This document shows, piece by piece, positions 14,306 through 21,389 of a DNA stretch of 26,590 nucleotides. Under the pieces are notes generated by a model. That model was not told the DNA's origin. It was given only the letters and a program-made list of their open reading frames with translations, and ran no database searches. Made by a program: the position numbers and the translations under genes. The stretch comes from CAZBWS01 sp964495705 (lineage in GTDB: Bacteria; Pseudomonadota; Gammaproteobacteria; HTCC5015), in contig CAZBWS010000028.1 in NCBI GenBank assembly GCA_964495705.1, positions 1 through 26,590 on the forward strand, given 5' to 3'. Each line of letters begins with the position of its first letter. Position 1 is the first letter of the stretch.

Positions 14306-15532
14306 TTACTGCTCTATTTGTGCAATATACGCACGGGCATTCAAGCGTGCTGCTGCATCATCTTGTAAGATGATATCCAAACTATCGGCGGGGTGTGCAG
14401 TCGTACTGCCAAGCGTATTAGCGATAGTCTTAGTAATATCGGTAAAGTAGATTTCTTTATTCAAAAAGGCCTCAACAGCAACTTCATTAGCTGCATTTAA
14501 AATAGCAGTGCTTGTTCCTCCTGCTTCAAAGGCGTTATAAGCTAATTCCAAGCAAGGAAAACGCTCTAGATCAGGAGTTTCAAAATTCAGTTGTGCGACT
14601 TGGAATATATCTAAAGGTTCAACACCTGCGGTGATTCTTTTTGGCCAGCCCAATGCATTCGCAATAGGCGTGCGCATATCAGGGTTACCAAGTTGAGCTA
14701 AGACAGAACCGTCAATATAGCTCACCATTGAATGCACAACTGACTCAGGGTGTAATACTACTTGGATTTGTTCAGGTAAGATGTTGAATAGCCAGCAGGC
14801 TTCTATCAACTCTAAACCTTTATTCATCATCGTGGCAGAGTCTATGGATATCTTTTGCCCCATCACCCAGTTTGGGTGCTTAACGGCCTGCTCTGGAGTG
14901 ACTGAACCTAACTGCTCAAGAGGTAATTTACGAAAAGGGCCGCCAGAGGCCGTCAACAGTATTTTATCGACACCTAAACCTGGGTAATCTGCTTCAGCGG
15001 GAGAGTAATTTCCGTCCGCGCTTTGAATAGGTAGACATTGAAATATGGCGTTGTGTTCAGAGTCGATAGGTAACAAAGTAGCATTGTTATCCTTAACCGC
15101 ATCAATAAGCACTTGGCCAGACATGACTAAGGCTTCCTTATTCGCCAACAATATACGCTTGCCTGCTTTAGCCGCTGCCAGTGTTGGCAATAAACCTGCC
15201 GCACCAACGATAGCCGCCATCACCGTATCAACAGCAGCACAGCTAGCCACATATTCCAAGCCCGACACACCGGACTTTACTTGTGTATTCAAGCCTGCAG
15301 CTCGAATAGCTTCCGTTAAGTGCTGCGCAGCCTCCTCATTCTGCATGACAGCATACTGAGGTTGATACTGTTTACACTGCTCTAGCAGCTTATCCGCATT
15401 AGTATTCGCTGTTAGGGCAAACACAGTATAGGCATTGGGGTGACGCGCGATAACATCTAGGGTGTTAACCCCAATCGTTCCCGTTGCCCCCAATATGGTG
15501 ACTAGCTGTTTGTCACCTGTGGTGTGGTTCAT
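14306..15532 (-). CDS. dxr: 1-deoxy-D-xylulose 5-phosphate reductoisomerase
   Basis: DXR makes MEP from DXP with NADPH, the committed step of the non-mevalonate isoprenoid pathway that feeds UppS two genes upstream. The 408-residue product has the NADPH motif GATGTIGVNTLDV near residue 15, the metal ligands D157 and E159 in PIDSEHNAIFQ, the SGGPFR segment, and MMNKGLELIEA with E241 as likely third ligand. It is 10 residues longer than the E. coli enzyme, partly from extra residues after the DSEH segment. It lies 26 bases after cdsA and 4 bases before rseP. Confidence 0.98.
   Translation of the reverse strand: MNHTTGDKQLVTILGATGTIGVNTLDVIARHPNAYTVFALTANTNADKLLEQCKQYQPQYAVMQNEEAAQHLTEAIRAAGLNTQVKSGVSGLEYVASCAAVDTVMAAIVGAAGLLPTLAAAKAGKRILLANKEALVMSGQVLIDAVKDNNATLLPIDSEHNAIFQCLPIQSADGNYSPAEADYPGLGVDKILLTASGGPFRKLPLEQLGSVTPEQAVKHPNWVMGQKISIDSATMMNKGLELIEACWLFNILPEQIQVVLHPESVVHSMVSYIDGSVLAQLGNPDMRTPIANALGWPKRITAGVEPLDIFQVAQLNFETPDLERFPCLELAYNAFEAGGTSTAILNAANEVAVEAFLNKEIYFTDITKTIANTLGSTTAHPADSLDIILQDDAAARLNARAYIAQIEQ
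15391..15399 (+). repeat. Dispersed word TATCCGCAT, copy in dxr
   Basis: Exact copy within AGCTTATCCGCATT. On the coding strand it encodes Asn-Ala-Asp-Lys. Confidence 0.4.
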
Positions 15533-15558
15533 TTTTGCTCTGTTTTGAATTCATGTAA

Positions 15559-16389
15559 TTAGACTGGCTGAATGATAGTGATAAGGCCAAATAGAAATAG
15601 AGGAGCTGCAGCCAACACACTGTCAATACGATCGAGAACACCGCCATGGCCTGGCAATAAGTTACTACTATCTTTAATGCCTGCTTGGCGTTTCATTAAA
15701 CTTTCAAATAAATCACCAAATACAGAATAAACAGCGATAACGGCACACATGAGTATAAAGAGCAGCTGTTGTTTGCCTTCAAAGCCAAACCAAAAAGTCG
15801 CACCAAAACCAAGTAAAACTACGCAAATCAGCCCGCCCAGCATACCCTCTATGGTCTTACCTGGACTTACATTAGGCGCCAATTTATTCTTACCCAGAGA
15901 CTTACCTGCAAAGTATGCGCCGACATCGGCAAACCAGACAATAAGAAAGGTAAAGATAAAAAATTCAAAACCTGAAATACCGTAGTCATGTAACTGTACT
16001 AATGCCCACCATGCAGGTAATAAGGCTACCAAGCCCATCATTGCTTTTGATAAACGTACGATACCCTTGGTGTGATCCACCTCAACCGGCTTGTAGCGCA
16101 GAATGATCACAGTAATACCAGACCACCATAGTAAAGCCGTCCACAACAACCATTGGTCAACTTGTAATTCTTGAGGGAAACAATACAAGCCCAGCATTCC
16201 GCATGCCATAGCCAGATAAAACAATAGTGATTCAACTTTAGTTAACAGGGCTAATCGTGTCCACTCCCAAGCAGCAACCATCATTACTCCACCTAGTACT
16301 ACGGCTAATGCTTGCGTCGGTAAAAATATAACAGCGGATAGAAAAGCGGCCGCTAAAATAAGCCCTGTTATGATGCGTTGCTTAAGCAT
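15559..16389 (-). CDS. cdsA: Phosphatidate cytidylyltransferase (CDP-diglyceride synthase)
   Basis: CdsA is an inner-membrane enzyme that makes CDP-diacylglycerol from CTP and phosphatidate, the precursor of all major phospholipids. The 276-residue product is almost entirely hydrophobic helices. Near residues 230-258 it holds the family signature: KRQAGIKDSSNLLPGHGG followed by DRID. The ATG lies inside the end of uppS (8-base overlap), which suggests coupled translation. Confidence 0.97.
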   Translation of the reverse strand: MLKQRIITGLILAAAFLSAVIFLPTQALAVVLGGVMMVAAWEWTRLALLTKVESLLFYLAMACGMLGLYCFPQELQVDQWLLWTALLWWSGITVIILRYKPVEVDHTKGIVRLSKAMMGLVALLPAWWALVQLHDYGISGFEFFIFTFLIVWFADVGAYFAGKSLGKNKLAPNVSPGKTIEGMLGGLICVVLLGFGATFWFGFEGKQQLLFILMCAVIAVYSVFGDLFESLMKRQAGIKDSSNLLPGHGGVLDRIDSVLAAAPLFLFGLITIIQPV

Positions 16390-17125
16390 GATTGTCTTCT
16401 ATTTGTTCGCCAGTTTTGCCAAAACGGCGTTGACGTTGATTAAACCATTGAATGGCCGCTTGTAGTTGCTGCTCATCAAAATCGGGCCATAAAACGCCAC
16501 TGAAATGTAATTCTGAATAGGCGAGTTGCCACATCAAAAAATTACTGACGCGGCTTTCATTACCCGTGCGTATTAATAGGTCTGGGTCTGGCAGTTCTGC
16601 TAGGCTCAGATGCTGAGCTATCGCTTTTTCAGTGATATGGCGTGGTTCAAGGATACCGTTCTGGACTTTCTTCGCCAAACTTCGTGCAGCCTGAGTAATG
16701 TCCCAACGGCCACCATAATTCACTGCTATTGATAAATTTAAGCCATCATTATCTTTCGTTTGCACAGCAGAGTCTTGCATACGCTGTTGCAATTTGTCAC
16801 TAAAGGCAGACATATCACCCACAAAACGCAAACGTACATTATTTTTGTCTAAAGTTGCCAACTCCTTAGCTAAGGTGTTTAAAAACAACTCCATCAAAGT
16901 GCTAACTTCTTCTTCAGGCCGTTGCCAGTTTTCGCTACTAAAAGCAAATAAGGTCAAATTCTTAATTTGATTAGGCTTGCAAGCTTCAATTACCGACCTA
17001 GCCGCTTTGACTCCTGCGTGATGCCCTGCACTGCGCGGTAGTTTACGCGCCTGTGCCCAGCGGCCATTACCATCCATGATGATGGCAATGTGTTTAATGT
17101 TATGAGCTGTACTATCGTCTAGCAT
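16382..17125 (-). CDS. uppS: Undecaprenyl diphosphate synthase
   Basis: UppS is a cis-prenyltransferase that adds eight isopentenyl units to farnesyl-PP to make the C55 carrier for peptidoglycan and O-antigen. The 247-residue protein has the catalytic aspartate D18 in IIMDGNGRWA and the following RSAGHHAG. It also has SSENWQRPEEEV, the NYGGRWDI segment, and the C-terminal DLLIRTGNESRVSNFLMWQ with ELHF. It lies 17 bases after frr and overlaps cdsA. Its context beside dxr and cdsA groups isoprenoid carrier and phospholipid supply. Confidence 0.98.
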   Translation of the reverse strand: MLDDSTAHNIKHIAIIMDGNGRWAQARKLPRSAGHHAGVKAARSVIEACKPNQIKNLTLFAFSSENWQRPEEEVSTLMELFLNTLAKELATLDKNNVRLRFVGDMSAFSDKLQQRMQDSAVQTKDNDGLNLSIAVNYGGRWDITQAARSLAKKVQNGILEPRHITEKAIAQHLSLAELPDPDLLIRTGNESRVSNFLMWQLAYSELHFSGVLWPDFDEQQLQAAIQWFNQRQRRFGKTGEQIEDNHA

Positions 17126-17142
17126 ATGAATTACAAGAAGCC

Positions 17143-17700
17143 TTAAACTTCCATTAATTCCTTTTCTTTCACTGCAAGCGCAGCATCAATTTTTCCAACA
17201 AAGGTATCAGTTAGCTTCTGAACGCTATCTTGAGCACCGCGCTCCTCGTCTTCTGTGATCTCTTTTTCTTTTAGTAATTCTTTAAAGTCTCCATTGGCGT
17301 CTCGACGGATATTGCGAACAGCTACCTTTGCACCCTCTCCCGTATTTTTGACGAGTTTGACCATTTCACGGCGCCGCTCTTCGGTCAAAGGCGGTAATGG
17401 AATACGCATCAAAGTACCTGCAGTCATGGGGTTTAAGCCTAAATCTGACTCCATAATAGCCTTTTCAATCACTTGTACCATCGGCTTTTCCCAAGGCGCA
17501 ACAGATAGAGTACGAGCGTCATCTACGGTAATATTAGCGACCTGCTTCAAAGGGGTCATAGTGCCATAATAGTCCACTTGTATATGCTCAAGTAAACTGG
17601 GGTGTGCCCGTCCCGTACGAACACGCTGTAGTTCTCCAGCGAGTGAGTCAACAGATTTTTGCATACGCTCAGCAGCGTCTTGAGTTATCTCTTCAATCAT
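17143..17700 (-). CDS. frr: Ribosome recycling factor
   Basis: RRF splits post-termination ribosomes with EF-G. Its 185 residues equal the E. coli length. The first helix is followed by VRTGRAHPSLLEHI, then VDDARTLSVAPWEK, and the C-terminal helix region contains PPLTEERRREMVKLVK and VRNIRRDAN, all typical of RRF. It starts 17 bases after pyrH and is followed by uppS at 17 bases, inside the long envelope operon. Confidence 0.98.
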   Translation of the reverse strand: MIEEITQDAAERMQKSVDSLAGELQRVRTGRAHPSLLEHIQVDYYGTMTPLKQVANITVDDARTLSVAPWEKPMVQVIEKAIMESDLGLNPMTAGTLMRIPLPPLTEERRREMVKLVKNTGEGAKVAVRNIRRDANGDFKELLKEKEITEDEERGAQDSVQKLTDTFVGKIDAALAVKEKELMEV

Positions 17701-17717
17701 AATTTTATTCTCTAATC

Positions 17718-18449
17718 TTAGTCGCGAGTTACAGTAGTGCCAATCGAGTCATCACCCTGTACAACAATTTTCATCAAGTCCCCTTGGGACCCCATATCAA
17801 AAACCTTCAGCGGCATATTATAGTCACGACACATAACCAAAGCAGTCGCATCCATAACACCCAGCTTAGCCTGCAGGGCTTCATCATAAGTCACTTTTTC
17901 ATACTTCACGGCATCAGGGTTTTTGGCCGGGTCAGAGTCGTACACACCGTCTACTTTGGTTGCTTTAATGAGTACATCAGCGCAAATTTCTACAGCGCGC
18001 AAGCTACCTGCAGAATCTGTTGTAAAGAAAGGATTACCCGTTCCCGCTGCAAAAACCACAACACGACCCTTTTCTAAATGGCGCATAGCGCGGCGACGAA
18101 TATAGTCTTCGCAGACATCGTGTATTTTCAAAGCCGACATCACACGACTTTTTAGGCCAATTTGCTCTAGAGCATCCTGCATTGCTAGGGAGTTGATCAC
18201 TGTTGCCAGCATACCCATATGATCGCCGGTAACCCGGTCCATCCCACCTTCGGCTAGACCGGCACCACGAAATATATTACCGCCACCAATAACCACGGCC
18301 ACTTCAACACCGGCGTCAATCAACTCCTTGATCTCACCTGCTAAGCGCTGAATAATTGCAGGATCAATGCCGTATGAGAAAGATCCCATCAGCGCTTCTC
18401 CGCTGAGCTTTAACAAAACTCTTTTATAAGCAGGTGTGGCAGCAGTCAT
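17718..18449 (-). CDS. pyrH: Uridylate kinase (UMP kinase)
   Basis: PyrH phosphorylates UMP to UDP for pyrimidine and UDP-sugar synthesis. The 243-residue amino-acid-kinase-fold protein has KRVLLKLSGEALMG near the N-terminus, VVIGGGNIFRG near residue 57, and DHMGMLATVINSLAMQDAL. The nucleotide-binding GTGNPFFTTDSAG and the VYDSDP segment complete the set. The ATG at 18449 has AAGG 8 bases upstream and is chosen over an in-frame TTG six codons earlier. It heads the envelope operon: a promoter lies just upstream, and the tsf terminator separates it from tsf. Confidence 0.98.
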   Translation of the reverse strand: MTAATPAYKRVLLKLSGEALMGSFSYGIDPAIIQRLAGEIKELIDAGVEVAVVIGGGNIFRGAGLAEGGMDRVTGDHMGMLATVINSLAMQDALEQIGLKSRVMSALKIHDVCEDYIRRRAMRHLEKGRVVVFAAGTGNPFFTTDSAGSLRAVEICADVLIKATKVDGVYDSDPAKNPDAVKYEKVTYDEALQAKLGVMDATALVMCRDYNMPLKVFDMGSQGDLMKIVVQGDDSIGTTVTRD

Positions 18450-18477
18450 ATCAAATACCTTATGCAAAATTTTCGCG

Positions 18478-18506
18478 ATTATAGCCTTCCTAATGTCCCA
18501 TATAAA
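18478..18506 (-). promoter_or_regulatory. Candidate promoter of the pyrH-to-lpxA operon
   Basis: On the minus strand, TTTATA (18501-18506), a 17-base spacer and a perfect TATAAT (18478-18483) lie between the tsf terminator and pyrH. They predict a start near 18471 and a leader of about 22 bases. Confidence 0.6.
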
Positions 18507-18531
18507 GGCTTGTTTTGTCCTGAATAAGGAT

Positions 18532-18565
18532 AAAAAAAAAGGGGTGCTAAAAGCACCCCTTTTTT
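18532..18565 (-). terminator. Intrinsic terminator of rpsB-tsf
   Basis: GGGGTGCT (18541-18548), an AAA loop and AGCACCCC (18552-18559) form the stem. It is extended by T18560-18565 pairing with the A tract, and is followed on the minus strand by nine U. It lies 26 bases after the tsf stop. Confidence 0.93.
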
Positions 18566-18591
18566 GGACTTATTTCAGTAAAAATACCGAA

Positions 18592-19473
18592 TTAAGCACC
18601 TTTAGCTTGAGCCATTACTTCTTCAGCAAAGTTAGACTCTTCTTTCTCAATACCTTCACCCACTTCTAGGCGTACAAAGTTCTGCACACTAGCGCCGGCG
18701 GCTTTAATCAGCTTACCAACCGTTTGATCTGGGTCTTTTACGAAAGGCTGGCCGACCAGGGTAATTTCAGCCAAGTACTTACGGATACGCCCTTCAATCA
18801 TCTTCATAATGATTTCTTCTGGCTTACCTGACTGACGCGCTTGGTCAATCAAAATATCTTTTTCTTTTGCTAAGACATCAGCCGGAACATCATCTTCAGC
18901 AACACAAATTGGGCGAGAAGCCGCAACATGCATAGCCAAATCTTTTGCCAACGCTTCGTCGCCGCCATTCAAGGCAACAGCTACGCCGATACGGCCGCCG
19001 TGGGAGTAAGTACCGATAACGGTATCTGCAGTTACAATCTTAAACTGGCGAACTTGAATGTTCTCACCAATACGTGCAACTAGTGCTGCACGAACATCAG
19101 CGATGCTGTCGCCGCCATCTTCCAATGGCAAGGCATTCAAAGCTTCAACAGTCGCAGGACGGTCAGTCAAGATGCGAGCACCGACAGCATTGATAAAGCC
19201 AACAAAATCATCATTTTTCGCAACAAAATCAGTTTCGCAGTTAACCTCAACCATTACTGCAGTCTTCTTGTCTTCAGTTAGCACCATGCCAACAAGACCT
19301 TCAGCCGCTGTGCGACCCGACTTCTTCTCTGCCTTAGCCATACCGTTTTTGCGCATCCATTCGATAGATACTTCGATATCGCCATTGTTTTCAGTTAGTG
19401 CTTTTTTGCACTCCATCATGCCTGCGCCTGTGCGTTCGCGTAGGTCTTTAACCATTGCAGCGGTAATTGCCAT
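18592..19473 (-). CDS. tsf: Elongation factor Ts
   Basis: EF-Ts is the guanine nucleotide exchange factor for EF-Tu. The 293-residue product has the N-terminal UBA-like domain with VKDLRERTGAGMMECKKAL, the core TDFVAKNDDF motif near residue 80 that inserts into EF-Tu, and the usual C-terminal half. The ATG at 19473 has only a weak GAGA upstream, and translation may be partly coupled to rpsB. A stable hairpin lies in the 69-base spacer after rpsB. Confidence 0.98.
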   Translation of the reverse strand: MAITAAMVKDLRERTGAGMMECKKALTENNGDIEVSIEWMRKNGMAKAEKKSGRTAAEGLVGMVLTEDKKTAVMVEVNCETDFVAKNDDFVGFINAVGARILTDRPATVEALNALPLEDGGDSIADVRAALVARIGENIQVRQFKIVTADTVIGTYSHGGRIGVAVALNGGDEALAKDLAMHVAASRPICVAEDDVPADVLAKEKDILIDQARQSGKPEEIIMKMIEGRIRKYLAEITLVGQPFVKDPDQTVGKLIKAAGASVQNFVRLEVGEGIEKEESNFAEEVMAQAKGA

Positions 19474-19516
19474 TACAATAATCTCTCAAATTTAGGGTTA
19501 TAGAATTCACATCATC

Positions 19517-19534
19517 GCCTGCCCTAAGGCAGGC
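19517..19534 (-). other. Hairpin in the rpsB-tsf spacer
   Basis: GCCTGCC (19517-19523) and GGCAGGC (19528-19534) form a perfect 7-bp GC-rich stem with a 4-base loop, starting 8 bases after the rpsB stop. No U-tract follows, so it is more likely a pause, processing or stability element than a full terminator. It may set the S2:EF-Ts ratio. Confidence 0.65.
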
Positions 19535-19542
19535 AAGACATA

Positions 19543-20313
19543 TTACTCAGCAGCTTTAGCGGCTTTCTTAGCAGGCTTCTTCTCTTCAACTTCTACGAAG
19601 TCATCAGCAGACTCAGCGGCAGCTGTCGTTACAGAGCCTTTACCTTCGATGATCGCATCAGCAGTCGCCGTTGCGTACAACTGAATGGCTTTAATCGCAT
19701 CATCATTACCAGGAATAATGTAGTCAACGCCATCAACCTTGTTGTTAGTATCTACAACACCAACAACAGGGATACCTAGCTTAACGGCTTCTAGAACAGC
19801 AATGCTCTCGTAGCCCACGTCAACAACGAACATGGCGTCAGGTAGACGGCCCATGTCCTTGATTCCACCTAAAGTCTTGCCTAGCTTCTCGATTTCACGA
19901 GTCACACCTAGCTGCTCTTTCTTGTTTAGACGCTCGTTAGAACCGTCAGCAAACATAGCTTCTAGATCCTTAAGACGCTTAATAGATGCCTTCACTGTTT
20001 GGAAGTTAGTCAACATTCCACCCAACCAGCGGTGGTCGACAAATGGCATGCCAGCACGCTCAGCCTGCTCACGCACTGTGTGCTGAGCCGCTCGCTTGGT
20101 ACCAACAAACAATACTTTGCCGTTTTTAGCAGCAACCTTAGACACAAAGTTCATTGCGTCATTAAACATTGGCAATGTTTGCTCTAGGTTGATGATGTGA
20201 ATTTTATTGCGCTCACCGAAGATGTACTGACCCATTTTGGGGTTCCAGTAACGAGTCTGGTGGCCGAAGTGTACGCCTGCTTCTAGCATCTGACGCATAG
20301 TAACGTTTGACAT
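19543..20313 (-). CDS. rpsB: 30S ribosomal protein S2
   Basis: S2 is a small-subunit ribosomal protein needed for S1 binding. The 256-residue protein has MRQMLEAGVHFGHQTRYWNP at the N-terminus, FVGTKRAAQ, VDHRWLGGMLTNFQT, and GIPVVGVVDTNN. The C-terminal tail is rich in Glu and Lys/Ala. AGGAAAG lies 3 bases upstream of the ATG. The transcript has an approximately 150-base structured leader, and S2 is known in E. coli to repress its own operon through such a leader. Confidence 0.98.
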   Translation of the reverse strand: MSNVTMRQMLEAGVHFGHQTRYWNPKMGQYIFGERNKIHIINLEQTLPMFNDAMNFVSKVAAKNGKVLFVGTKRAAQHTVREQAERAGMPFVDHRWLGGMLTNFQTVKASIKRLKDLEAMFADGSNERLNKKEQLGVTREIEKLGKTLGGIKDMGRLPDAMFVVDVGYESIAVLEAVKLGIPVVGVVDTNNKVDGVDYIIPGNDDAIKAIQLYATATADAIIEGKGSVTTAAAESADDFVEVEEKKPAKKAAKAAE

Positions 20314-20328
20314 GTTCTTTCCTATTTA

Positions 20329-20352
20329 GGGGTTAAGCCTTCCATATACCCC
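20329..20352 (-). promoter_or_regulatory. Leader stem just upstream of the rpsB ribosome binding site
   Basis: GGGGT (20329-20333) and ACCCC (20348-20352) can pair around a 14-base loop directly before the AGGAAAG ribosome binding site. Its place fits the S2-binding leader known from gammaproteobacterial rpsB genes. I cannot confirm the fold by eye, so this is a candidate only. Confidence 0.45.
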
Positions 20353-20446
20353 ATTTAGAAACCATTTTGCTCAAAATACTTGCGTATGTTTTGCTAACTG
20401 GCACCCATCTAAATGTGACGATATATGTGCGGATTTATTAAAAATA

Positions 20447-20465
20447 CACAGAGACTATCTCTGTG
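20447..20465 (-). promoter_or_regulatory. Perfect hairpin at the predicted 5' end of the rpsB mRNA
   Basis: CACAGAGA (20447-20454) and TCTCTGTG (20458-20465) form a perfect 8-bp stem with a CTA loop. On the minus strand it begins at the predicted transcription start and is followed by TATTTTTAA. It may protect the 5' end or act as an early attenuator. Confidence 0.55.
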
Positions 20466-20473
20466 CGGTGCGC

Positions 20474-20482
20474 TTTATACCA
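20474..20482 (-). promoter_or_regulatory. Extended -10 promoter of rpsB-tsf with GC-rich discriminator
   Basis: The minus strand reads TGGTATAAA followed by GCGCACC. TG one base before TATAAA (20474-20479) is an extended -10, which explains the lack of a good -35. The GC-rich discriminator is the feature that makes ribosomal promoters sensitive to ppGpp. The predicted start is about 20466, giving a leader of about 150 bases. Confidence 0.6.
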
Positions 20483-20587
20483 CACAACACACACGGTAGC
20501 GAGAAAAAGGCATTAAAAACGCAAATAGCCACGCAAATGCGCTAGAATAGCCGTTGATTTTCATTAACCACTGAGCGAGCACGATTA

Positions 20588-21358
20588 ATGGGCGCCATCA
20601 TAAAAACCCCAGAAGAATTTGAAAAAATGCGTATTGCCGGACGTTTGGCCGCCGATGTGCTGCTTATGATTGAAGAGCATGTAAAGCCTGGGGTGAGTAC
20701 CGAGCAATTGGATCAAATTTGCCATCAATACATTACTCAAGTACAAGATGCTATTCCTGCCCCGCTAAACTACCACGGCTTCCCTAAATCTATTTGCACC
20801 TCCGTTAACCATGTCGTCTGCCATGGAATACCTAGCGATAAAATATTAAAGAAAGGTGATCTCATTAATATAGATATAACCGTGATCAAAAATGGCTACC
20901 ACGGCGACACCAGCAAAATGTTCTATGTAGGCGAACCCAAAATCCAAGCCAAGCGCTTAACTGACGTGACGCGTGAATGCTTAGTTCGCGCTATTAAAAT
21001 GGTCAAACCAGGCATTACTCTGGGCGACATTGGCCACGCCATTCAAAGTTACGCAGAAGCCAACCACTATTCAGTAGTAAAAGACTTTTGTGGCCATGGT
21101 ATAGGGGTGGGCTTTCACGAGGAACCTCAAGTGCTTCATTACGGAAAACCAGGCACTGGCGTCACCCTTGAAGAAGGTATGTGCTTCACCATTGAGCCCA
21201 TGATCAACGCAGGCAAGCACAGCGTCAAAGTACTACCTGATGGCTGGACCGCCGTCACCAAAGACCGTAGCTTATCGGCGCAATTTGAACACACACTGGG
21301 TGTTACCAAAGACGGGTACGAGGTTTTCACACTGCGAGCTGAAGAAACCGATCTGTAA
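20588..21358 (+). CDS. map: Methionine aminopeptidase type I
   Basis: MetAP removes the initiator methionine from nascent proteins. The 256-residue product is the short type Ia form. The five metal ligands are all present: D96 (DLINIDI), D107 (GYHGDTS), H170 (CGHGIGVGFHEEP), E203 (FTIEPMI) and E234 (QFEHT). The ATG is the first in frame after the 274-base divergent spacer with rpsB; the Shine-Dalgarno sequence is weak (GAGCGAG). A TAGAAT at 20543-20548 may be its -10, without a clear -35. It is followed on the same strand by glnD after 31 bases. Confidence 0.98.
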   Translation: MGAIIKTPEEFEKMRIAGRLAADVLLMIEEHVKPGVSTEQLDQICHQYITQVQDAIPAPLNYHGFPKSICTSVNHVVCHGIPSDKILKKGDLINIDITVIKNGYHGDTSKMFYVGEPKIQAKRLTDVTRECLVRAIKMVKPGITLGDIGHAIQSYAEANHYSVVKDFCGHGIGVGFHEEPQVLHYGKPGTGVTLEEGMCFTIEPMINAGKHSVKVLPDGWTAVTKDRSLSAQFEHTLGVTKDGYEVFTLRAEETDL

Positions 21359-21389
21359 ACTTATTCATTTTACCTCCACTGGATCAAAC

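Noticed and set aside
15391..15399. TTATCCGCA at dxr as a possible DnaA box
   Set aside because: It differs from the TTATNCACA consensus, and the other copies of the word lack the leading T. They are scattered in coding DNA without an AT-rich unwinding region or dnaA/dnaN neighbours.
21240..21389. An N-terminal extension of GlnD reaching back into map
   Set aside because: It overlaps the conserved end of map in another frame and gives a protein about 50 residues too long. The GTG at 21390 gives normal length and has a ribosome binding site.
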